Positions 6,474-11,651 of a DNA stretch of 11,651 bases are shown piece after piece (positions within the stretch are counted from its first letter, which is position 1; each line of letters begins with the position of its first letter). The stretch is from Clostridia bacterium (lineage in GTDB: Bacteria > Bacillota > Clostridia > Peptostreptococcales > Anaerovoracaceae), in the NCBI GenBank assembly GCA_024682015.1, contig JAIKZT010000328.1, positions 1 to 11,651 on the forward strand. The letters are read 5' to 3'. The translations under genes and the position numbers were made by a program. The notes under the pieces are model-generated. The model was not told the DNA's origin. It worked only from the letters and a program-made list of their open reading frames with translations, and did no database searches.

Positions 6474-7184
6474 CTATGCGCCGAGATAGGCCTTGCGGAT
6501 CTCGTCGCTGGTCAGCAGTTCGCGGCCCGTGCCGCTCATGACGACCTTGCCCGTTTCCAGCACGTAGGCGCGGTCTGCGACCGACAGCGCCGCCTGGGCG
6601 TTCTGCTCCACGAGCAGGATGGTCGCGCCGCCTTCGTGCAGGCTCTTGATGATGTCGAAGATGTGATCGACGAGGATGGGCGCGAGGCCCATGGACGGCT
6701 CATCCAGCATGATCAGCTTTGGCTTGGCCATCAGCGCCCGGCCCATGGCCAGCATCTGCTGCTCGCCGCCGGACAGCGTGCCGCCGATCTGATTGCGGCG
6801 CTCGAGCAGGCGCGGGAACAGCGCGTAGACCTCCTCGAGCGACGGCTTGATGGTGGCGTTCGGCTGCGAATACGCGCCCATCTCCAGGTTTTCCTCGACC
6901 GTCAGCTGCGTGAAGATGCGGCGGCCTTCGGGGACCATCACGAGGCCACGCTCCACGATCTTGTGGGGCGCCACCTTGCCCAGAGGTTCTCCGTGGAACT
7001 CGATGGAGCCCGTGCGCGAGCGCAAAAGCCCTGCGATCGTGTTCAGCGTCGTGGATTTGCCGGCGCCGTTCGCACCGATCAGCGTAACGATCTCGCCCTC
7101 GTTCACCTCGAAGGAGATGCCCTTGATGGCGTGGATGCTTCCGTAATAGACGTTGATGTCTTCTACTTTCAATACCGCTGCCAT
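6474..7184 (-). CDS. livF: Branched-chain amino acid ABC transporter ATP-binding protein LivF
   Basis: This is the cytoplasmic ATPase subunit, pairing with LivG to power uptake through LivH-LivM. In 236 residues it has Walker A GANGAGKST (37-45), the ABC signature LSGGE (137-141), Walker B KLIMLDEP (156-163) and the switch region LLVEQN (190-195). There Gln replaces the usual H-loop His, as is characteristic of LivF proteins. The MVPEGRRIFTQLTVEENLEMG block (83-103) is also typical of LivF. AAGGAGG lies 7 nt before ATG 7184, and only 2 nt separate it from the livG stop, so translation is coupled. It is the last gene of the operon and is followed by the hairpin at 6347-6371. Confidence 0.96.
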   Translation of the reverse strand: MAAVLKVEDINVYYGSIHAIKGISFEVNEGEIVTLIGANGAGKSTTLNTIAGLLRSRTGSIEFHGEPLGKVAPHKIVERGLVMVPEGRRIFTQLTVEENLEMGAYSQPNATIKPSLEEVYALFPRLLERRNQIGGTLSGGEQQMLAMGRALMAKPKLIMLDEPSMGLAPILVDHIFDIIKSLHEGGATILLVEQNAQAALSVADRAYVLETGKVVMSGTGRELLTSDEIRKAYLGA

Positions 7185-7186
7185 GG

Positions 7187-7963
7187 CTACCCCTCCTTAT
7201 GCTTGCCCAGATAGGCCTCAATGACGACGGGGTTGCTCTGGATCTGCTCCGGCGTGCCCCGCGCGATGACCTGGCCGAAGTTCAGCCCAGTGATCTGGTC
7301 GCAGATGCCCATGACCAGGCTCATGTCGTGCTCGATCAGCAGGATGGCGATGCCGAAGCGGTCGCGGATGCGGCCGATGTTCTCCATCAGTTCCGCGGTC
7401 TCCGCCGGGTTCATGCCCGCCGCCGGCTCATCGAGCAGCAGCAGGCTGGGCTCAGTGGCAAGCGCCCGGACGATCTCCAGGCGCCTCTGCGCGCCGTAGG
7501 GCAGCGACCCCGCGCTGACGTCCGCCATGCCCTGCATGTCGAAGATGGAGAGCAGCTCCAGAGCCTTGGCCCGGGCTTCCTTCTCCTCTTTCCAGTAGCG
7601 GGGCAGGCGCAGCACGGCCTCGAAGAGGCTGTAGCGCATGGACTGGTTCATGGCCGTCATGACGTTTTCAGCCACGGTGAGCCGGTTGAACAGCCGGATG
7701 TTCTGGAACGTGCGCGCGATGCCCGCCTTGGACAGCTGCACGGTCGTCTTCTTCGCGGTGCTCTCGCCGTTCAGGAAGATCTCGCCGGACGTGGGTTCGT
7801 ACACCTTCGTCAGCAGGTTGAACACCGTGGTCTTGCCGGCGCCGTTCGGCCCGATGAGGCCCGCAATCTCCTTTTCGTGCACTTCGATGTCGAAGTCGTT
7901 GACCGCGGCCAGGCCGCCGAACACGATGCCGAGATCCTTGCATTTCAGGACGACGTTACTCAT
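7187..7963 (-). CDS. livG: Branched-chain amino acid ABC transporter ATP-binding protein LivG
   Basis: This is the second ATPase subunit of the transporter, 258 residues. It has Walker A GPNGAGKT (38-45), the Q-loop at ARTFQNIRLF (Gln87), a degenerate signature LPYGAQRRLEIVRAL (154-168) of the form usual in LivG, Walker B SLLLLDEP (173-180) and the H-loop LLIEHDMSLVM (His212). The C-terminal tail IARGTPEQIQSNPVVIEAYLG is a LivG hallmark. The start at 7963 follows AAAGGAGG by 8 nt; that site lies within the final codons of livM, and the two genes overlap by 8 nt. Confidence 0.96.
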   Translation of the reverse strand: MSNVVLKCKDLGIVFGGLAAVNDFDIEVHEKEIAGLIGPNGAGKTTVFNLLTKVYEPTSGEIFLNGESTAKKTTVQLSKAGIARTFQNIRLFNRLTVAENVMTAMNQSMRYSLFEAVLRLPRYWKEEKEARAKALELLSIFDMQGMADVSAGSLPYGAQRRLEIVRALATEPSLLLLDEPAAGMNPAETAELMENIGRIRDRFGIAILLIEHDMSLVMGICDQITGLNFGQVIARGTPEQIQSNPVVIEAYLGKHKEG

Positions 7964-9026
7964 GGGCAGCGCCTCCTTTCATGGCTTTGGCAGCCCGTTT
8001 TTCGGCGAGGTTCTTCAGGATGTCCTTGACTTTCGCGTTGTTGGACACGAGCATGACGGCGATGAGGATGATGGCGTACATCAGCATGCGGTAGTCCGCG
8101 AAGCCGCGCAGGGCCTCGGGCAGGATCGTGAGCGCCGCCGCCGCGATGATGGAGCCGAGCATGTTGCCCTGGCCGCCGAGCACGACGAAGACGAGCACGA
8201 GGATGGACGTGTCGATGTTGAATTTGCTCGCGATGAGGGAGCTGTAGTTGTTGCCGAACAGCGCCCCGGCCGCGCCCGCCATGGCCGCGGAGATCGTGAA
8301 CGCCGTGATCTTGTACTTGAACGCCGGAATGCCGATGGATTCCGCCGCGATGTAGTTGTCGCGGATGGCCATGATCGCGCGGCCCGCGCGGCTGCCGACC
8401 ATGTGGAAGATCACGATCAGGGAGATCATGATGAGGATGAAGCCCGCCGTAAACGTGGCGATGCGCGGGATGGACCGGATGCCCATGGCGCCCTCGATGA
8501 TGATGCGCCCGTTCGGGCTGAGATTCAGCTCGTTCGTGAACATGGAGAACTTCAGCCGCCCGCCGTCCACGCCCATGTAGACGTTGCCGACGATGGACTT
8601 GATGATCTCGCCGAACGCCAGCGTGACGATGGCGAGGTAGTCGCCCCTCAGCCTCAGCACGGGGATGCCGATGAGGAAGCCCACGAGCGCTGCCGCGATG
8701 GTGCCGACGATGATGCCCAGGCACAGGCGCAGGCCGCCGGAGGGGATGGCGTTGACGAGGCACATGGTCGTAGCGGTCCCGCAGAAGGCTCCGACGGACA
8801 TGAAGCCCGCGTGACCCAGCGAAAGCTCGCCCATGATGCCGACCGTGAGGTTCAGGGACAGCGCCATGACGATGTAGGCGCAGATGGGCACGAGCATGCC
8901 CTTCGTCGCGGCCTTCAGGCCGCCGCCCCGCATCAGGACCTCGAGGATGACGTACGCCGCGATGACGACGAGATATGTGATGTAATTTTTGCGCGTCGTG
9001 CGGTTCATACCCTTTAATCTGTTCAT
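7956..9026 (-). CDS. livM: Branched-chain amino acid ABC transporter permease LivM
   Basis: This is an inner-membrane permease of 356 residues with eight or more hydrophobic segments. Family blocks are SLNLTVGIMGELSLGHAGFM, VLRLRGDYLAIVTLAFGEII and the ATPase-coupling loop GSRAGRAIMAIRDNYIAAES followed by IGIPAFKYKITAFTISAA. These define the LivM side of the permease heterodimer. I chose ATG 9026, which has AGGTG 6 nt upstream. A GTG at 9035, abutting the livH stop, would add three residues, and ATG 9008 is another in-frame option. The gene lies 9 nt after livH and overlaps livG. Confidence 0.95.
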   Translation of the reverse strand: MNRLKGMNRTTRKNYITYLVVIAAYVILEVLMRGGGLKAATKGMLVPICAYIVMALSLNLTVGIMGELSLGHAGFMSVGAFCGTATTMCLVNAIPSGGLRLCLGIIVGTIAAALVGFLIGIPVLRLRGDYLAIVTLAFGEIIKSIVGNVYMGVDGGRLKFSMFTNELNLSPNGRIIIEGAMGIRSIPRIATFTAGFILIMISLIVIFHMVGSRAGRAIMAIRDNYIAAESIGIPAFKYKITAFTISAAMAGAAGALFGNNYSSLIASKFNIDTSILVLVFVVLGGQGNMLGSIIAAAALTILPEALRGFADYRMLMYAIILIAVMLVSNNAKVKDILKNLAEKRAAKAMKGGAAHE

Positions 9027-9035
9027 GCGCCGCAC

Positions 9036-9920
9036 CTACACTTTCTCTCTCATGGGCTTGCCCAGCAGGCCTGCCGGCTTGACGAGCAGCACGATGATGA
9101 GCACGCCGAACACGATGGCGTCGGAGATCTGCGTGGAGATGTACGCCTTCGCGAGGTTTTCGATGATGCCCAGGAGCAGTCCGCCGAGGAATGCGCCGGG
9201 GATGGAGCCGATGCCGCCGAACACCGCCGCCGTAAAGGCCTTGATGCCGGGCATGGAGCCCGTGGTCGGGGTCAGGTTCGGATAAGCCGAGCACAGCAGG
9301 ATGCCCGCCACCGCGGCGAGGCCTGAGCCGATCGCGAACGTGACGGAGATGGTCGTGTTCACGTCGATGCCCATGAGCTGTGCGGCGCCCTTGTCCTCGG
9401 ACACGGCGCGCATGGCTTTGCCCAGCTTCGTCCTGCTGATGAACGTGGTGAGCACGATCATGATGACGACGCAGGTGACGATCGTGAGCAGCGTGACGTA
9501 CGACACGGTAAGCCCGCCGATCGTGAACGAATTGCTGCCGGGCTTTCCCACGATAGGCGTAAACACCTTCGGGTTGGAGGACCAGAGCAGCAGCGCCATG
9601 TTCTGCAGCAGGTAGGACACGCCGATGGCCGTGATGAGCACGGCCAGGGACGGGGCAGCCCGCAGCGGCTTGTACGCCAGCTTCTCGATGACGATACCCA
9701 GCATGGTGCAGACGAGCATGGCGAGGATCACGCTGATGAAGGGGTTCAGACCATAGCGGGTAAAAGCGAAGAAGCAGACGTATGACCCGATCATGATGAC
9801 GTCGCCATGGGCGAAATTGAGCATCTTGGCGATGCCGTACACCATGGTGTAACCCAGGGCGATGATCGCGTAGATGCTCCCCAGACTGAGTCCGCTAACC
9901 AGATAGTTAAGGAAACTCAT
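9036..9920 (-). CDS. livH: Branched-chain amino acid ABC transporter permease LivH
   Basis: This is an inner-membrane permease of 294 residues beginning MSFLNYLVSGLSLGSIYAII. The LivH signature is clear: ALGYTMVYGIAKMLNFAHGD and VIMIGSY in the first third, and the coupling loop TKLGKAMRAVSEDKGAAQLM with GIDVNTTISVTFAIG near residue 190. It ends with VFGGIGSIPGAFLGGLLLGI and LLVKPAGLLGK, also typical. The frame is open 20 codons further upstream, but that stretch is the GC hairpin at 9955-9978, and AAAGG before ATG 9920 supports the shorter protein. It pairs with LivM. Confidence 0.95.
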   Translation of the reverse strand: MSFLNYLVSGLSLGSIYAIIALGYTMVYGIAKMLNFAHGDVIMIGSYVCFFAFTRYGLNPFISVILAMLVCTMLGIVIEKLAYKPLRAAPSLAVLITAIGVSYLLQNMALLLWSSNPKVFTPIVGKPGSNSFTIGGLTVSYVTLLTIVTCVVIMIVLTTFISRTKLGKAMRAVSEDKGAAQLMGIDVNTTISVTFAIGSGLAAVAGILLCSAYPNLTPTTGSMPGIKAFTAAVFGGIGSIPGAFLGGLLLGIIENLAKAYISTQISDAIVFGVLIIVLLVKPAGLLGKPMREKV

Positions 9921-9954
9921 AGATAAAATAACCTTTCTTGAAATTAGGGAAATA

Positions 9955-9978
9955 GCCGGGGGCGGCTTGACCCCCGGC
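9955..9978 (-). terminator. Hairpin between livJ and livH, possibly a leaky terminator or processing stop
   Basis: GCCGGGGG (9955-9962) and CCCCCGGC (9971-9978) form an 8-bp all-GC stem with an 8-nt loop, 42 nt after the livJ stop. On the minus strand it is followed by TATTTCCC, a poor U-tract, so full termination is doubtful. Such hairpins after binding-protein genes commonly stabilise the upstream mRNA or cause partial termination, making binding protein more abundant than permease. That role is inferred here. Confidence 0.55.
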
Positions 9979-10019
9979 ATATTCTTTTTATGTCTGATCC
10001 GCGGCAGAGCCGCCGGATG

Positions 10020-11186
10020 CTACATACCTACGTAAACGCCGTTCTGGATGACCACCGCGTTGGGCAGCTTGGAAACGGTGCCGTCGGCAGCCCAGGTCAT
10101 GCTCGCGCCGGTGAGGCCGTCGAAGGACATGGACGTGAACTGCTTGACCATGGCGTCGCAGATGGCGCTGTGGTCCATGGAAGCGGGATCGATGCCGGCT
10201 TCGGTGGCTGCCTTGTACATGGCGTAGATGCAGTCGTAGCCGTCAGCGGCGAACTGGTTGGGGATCTCGCCGAACTTTTCCTGATACTTCTTGACGAAGC
10301 TCTGGTTCATCTCGGACGCGTCGTCCGCGGAGTACGGGGTGAGCACGACCACGCCTTCCGCCAGGGAGGTGTCGAAACCTTCCATGGTGAGGATGCCGTC
10401 CATGCCGTCCACGCCGAACCAGGTGGGCGCGTAACCAGCCGAGCTGGCCTGGTTGAGGATCAGGGAAGCGGGTTCATAGTACATGGGCAGGAACACGAGA
10501 TCCGCGCCGGCTTCCTGGCACTTGGCGACCTGGACGCTGAAGTCGGTCTTGGTGGCTTCGGTGAAGGTCTCCTCGGCGACGATGTTCAGACCGAGTTCGG
10601 CGGCCTTCTCGACGAAGGTGTTCCGGATGCCGGTGGAGTAAGAGTCGTCGTTCTTCCAGATGATGGCGATCTTGCTGCCCATCTTGTTTTCGGAGATGTA
10701 CGTGGCGGAGCCGCTGCCCTGGTTCGGGTCGGTGAAGCACATCTGGAAAACGTTGTCCTTGCCGTCGATGACGTTCGTGGAGGAAGCGGACGGGGTGAGG
10801 AAGAAGTAGCGATCCTCATAGACGTTGGCGGCGGTGACTTCCGCGGGAGCGGAGGTAACGGTGCCCATCATCATGTCCATGCCCCAGTCAACCAGGGAGT
10901 TATAGGCGTTCTGGGCCTTTTCGGGGTCGTGGGTGTCGTCCTGCATGTTGAATTCGAACTGGATGCCGCCCTTGGCGTTGACTTCTTCGACGGCGATCTC
11001 GGCGCCGTTCTTGACGGCCTGGCCGTAAATGGCCGCGCCGCCGGTAAGGGGTCCGGTCGCGCCGACTTTGATGACGACGCCGCTGGAACCGGTGGATGCG
11101 GGCTGGGTTGACCCGCCGGAGCAGGCAGCAAGTCCGAAGACCATCATGACTGCCATTACGATCGCGATAGCTTTCTTCATGTTCAT
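10020..11186 (-). CDS. livJ: Branched-chain amino acid ABC transporter substrate-binding lipoprotein
   Basis: This is an extracytoplasmic binding protein, 388 residues, which delivers ligand to LivHM. It starts MNMKKAIAIVMAVMMVFGLA, a signal peptide with a lipobox LAAC placing the lipidated cysteine at residue 22. A Ser/Thr/Gly-rich tether follows and then the Peripla_BP_6 (type I periplasmic binding) fold: VVIKVGATGPLTGGAAIYGQ, NGAEIAVEEVNAKGG, FFLTPSASSTNVIDG and KIAIIWKNDDSYSTGI. ATG 11186 has AAGGAG 8 nt upstream; a GTG at 11195 and an ATG at 11180 are less likely. livJ and livK cannot be told apart here. Ligand preference among Leu, Ile and Val, or another amino acid, cannot be read directly, but the Ile/Leu/Val-rich leader ORF upstream supports a branched-chain substrate. 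Confidence 0.94.
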   Translation of the reverse strand: MNMKKAIAIVMAVMMVFGLAACSGGSTQPASTGSSGVVIKVGATGPLTGGAAIYGQAVKNGAEIAVEEVNAKGGIQFEFNMQDDTHDPEKAQNAYNSLVDWGMDMMMGTVTSAPAEVTAANVYEDRYFFLTPSASSTNVIDGKDNVFQMCFTDPNQGSGSATYISENKMGSKIAIIWKNDDSYSTGIRNTFVEKAAELGLNIVAEETFTEATKTDFSVQVAKCQEAGADLVFLPMYYEPASLILNQASSAGYAPTWFGVDGMDGILTMEGFDTSLAEGVVVLTPYSADDASEMNQSFVKKYQEKFGEIPNQFAADGYDCIYAMYKAATEAGIDPASMDHSAICDAMVKQFTSMSFDGLTGASMTWAADGTVSKLPNAVVIQNGVYVGM

Positions 11187-11237
11187 TTGATACACTCCTT
11201 GAAAATAGTTTTCCTACTACTTAGTGAACGTTGTTAT

Positions 11238-11270
11238 AAAAAAGCGGCCCTGCTTTGGGAGCAGGGCCGC
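11238..11270 (-). terminator. Attenuator terminator in the liv leader
   Basis: On the minus strand GCGGCCCTGC (11261-11270), loop TCCCAAA (11254-11260) and GCAGGGCCGC (11244-11253) form a perfect 10-bp GC-rich stem, followed at once by TTTTTTATAA (T-run 11238-11243). This is a textbook intrinsic terminator. It sits about 50 nt before the livJ start and about 215 nt after the predicted transcription start, so it would act as an attenuator of the operon unless disrupted. Confidence 0.88.
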
Positions 11271-11325
11271 GGTTTACCTCGTTTGCTCGCCCTACTCGTT
11301 TCGCGGCCGTCTGACGACAGCCACG
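11261..11325 (-). promoter_or_regulatory. Competing hairpin and antiterminator segments of the liv attenuator
   Basis: Three segments can be seen on the minus strand. CGTGGCTGTC (11316-11325) pairs with GACGGCCGCG (11302-11311) over 10 bp, two of them G-U, around a GTCA loop. The GGCCGCG part of that 3' arm (11302-11308) can instead pair with CGCGGCC (11265-11271), which includes the 5' arm of the terminator. The two folds exclude each other. The first hairpin spans codons 39-47 of the leader ORF, and its 5' arm contains Val codons GTG and GTC. Stalling there would free the 3' arm to form the antiterminator. The pairings are seen in the sequence; the mechanism is inferred from classical leader-peptide attenuation. 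Confidence 0.65.
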
Positions 11326-11441
11326 CGAATAATGCCCAGGACTACATGGACCAGGGCCAGCAGGCGCAGAACAACAGCAATGGGGGCAGCATATACTGCC
11401 GCAGGTATGTCTATGAAGTTTGCTGCCGTGATCGCTGTCAT
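11292..11441 (-). CDS. Ile/Leu/Val-rich leader peptide of the liv operon (49 aa)
   Basis: This short ORF runs from ATG 11441 to TAG 11292-11294, with AGGTG 7 nt before the ATG. It encodes 49 residues, 20 of them branched-chain (9 Val, 6 Ile, 5 Leu) and 10 Ala. In residues 21-43, 16 of 23 are Ile, Leu or Val (for example IAVVLRLLALVHVVLGIIRV). The tail RRPRNE follows. The stop lies about 20 nt before the terminator stem, after the hairpin that competes with it. This placement fits a control peptide whose translation senses charged Ile, Leu and Val tRNAs, as in the enterobacterial ilv leaders. Alternatively it could be a small hydrophobic membrane protein, or a chance frame, although the start, ribosome binding site, composition and RNA folds together argue against chance. 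Confidence 0.65.
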   Translation of the reverse strand: MTAITAANFIDIPAAVYAAPIAVVLRLLALVHVVLGIIRVAVVRRPRNE

Positions 11442-11484
11442 TCTCTTGCACCTATCTGTCCGGTTATTTATCTATGATGGTGCT

Positions 11485-11513
11485 ATTGTAGTCGCCCGCA
11501 GGCGGGATGTCAA
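11485..11513 (-). promoter_or_regulatory. Sigma-A type promoter of the liv operon
   Basis: On the minus strand TTGACA (11508-11513) and TACAAT (11485-11490) are separated by exactly 17 bp, one mismatch from full consensus. Transcription should start near 11478, about 290 nt before livJ, producing a leader that contains the 49-codon ORF and the terminator. The spacer holds a short perfect inverted repeat, CCCGC-AG-GCGGG on the plus strand (11495-11506), which might bind a regulator. Confidence 0.85.
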
Positions 11514-11651
11514 GCGTGGATTTGTGGTATTTGGACGGGTTTTTGCGATTGTTTTTGTTGCGTTCACACAAATTTTATGGCGTTTCGCGGGGTCATCCCC
11601 CGGCGTGACCCGCCGAATTTGGTCCGTCAAACAAATTGAATAAATATTCAG
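11514..11651. other. Non-coding stretch upstream of the liv promoter
   Basis: No credible gene is seen in these 138 bases. The part next to the promoter is A-rich on the transcribed strand (CAACAAAAACAATCGCAAAA), possibly an UP-like or bendable region. An imperfect GC-rich inverted repeat, GCGGGGTCA (11587-11595) with TGACCCGC (11606-11613), has one unpaired base and no U-tract on either strand; it could be the remains of an upstream gene end. No clear CodY-type box was found. Confidence 0.4.

Noticed and set aside
9921..9980. 20-codon N-terminal extension of livH starting at 9980
   Set aside because: It would translate the GC-rich hairpin and adds MPGVKPPPA-type sequence not typical of LivH; a ribosome binding site and the usual family start are present at 9920.
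11238..11300. T-box riboswitch upstream of livJ (GGTAAACCGCGG followed by a terminator resembles the T-box core)
   Set aside because: Only ACCGCG of the UGGNACCGCG core is kept, and no stem I features such as an AG bulge or GGUG loop were seen. The translated-looking Ile/Leu/Val-rich ORF explains the leader better. A covariance-model search for T-boxes would settle it.
11221..11451. 76-codon GTG-initiated frame on the minus strand in the liv leader
   Set aside because: It is out of frame with the leader ORF, runs through the terminator hairpin and has an implausible Cys/Pro/His-rich composition.

Overview
The window looks like chromosome from a GC-rich member of the Clostridia (Bacillota). 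The evidence is strong AGGAGG-type ribosome binding sites, a Rho factor followed by a DUF1385 (YqhQ-like) membrane protein, an ArsR-DUF2087 regulator, a CGGC-domain protein and sigma-A promoters with 17-bp spacers. No rRNA, tRNA, CRISPR array, transposase or phage gene was seen. Every supported gene lies on the minus strand, so transcription runs from high to low coordinates.

At the right end (about 11650 to 6474) is a complete branched-chain amino acid ABC transporter operon: livJ (lipoprotein binding protein), livH and livM (permeases), livG and livF (ATPases). A near-consensus promoter (11485-11513) precedes a leader of roughly 290 nt. The leader holds an unlisted 49-codon ORF (11292-11441), with 20 of its 49 residues Ile, Leu or Val. 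It is followed by a perfect 10-bp terminator (11238-11270) about 50 nt before livJ. The end of this ORF folds into a hairpin whose 3' arm can also pair with the 5' arm of the terminator. This is the layout of a ribosome-stalling attenuator, placed here in front of a transporter rather than a biosynthetic operon. It is the main discovery candidate. A second GC-rich hairpin (9955-9978) separates livJ from livH and may set their relative expression. A hairpin at 6347-6371 ends the operon.

In the middle (6223 to 3260), rho encodes a transcription termination factor with a long Lys/Glu/Pro/Ala-rich N-terminal insert carrying two RGRPKK motifs. It is followed by the DUF1385 membrane protein and a clear intrinsic terminator (3260-3314).

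From 3142 to 1364 is a closely spaced run of four small genes: an unrecognised soluble protein, a DUF4870-like membrane protein, a CGGC-domain cysteine-rich protein and a minimal rhomboid protease. At the left end (1234 to 1) is a separate operon: an unrecognised 111-aa protein, an ArsR-type regulator overlapping it by ATGA, and a P-loop kinase-like gene that runs off the window. Its consensus promoter is flanked by a perfect 34-bp palindrome and a second degenerate copy, which suggests autoregulation by the ArsR protein.
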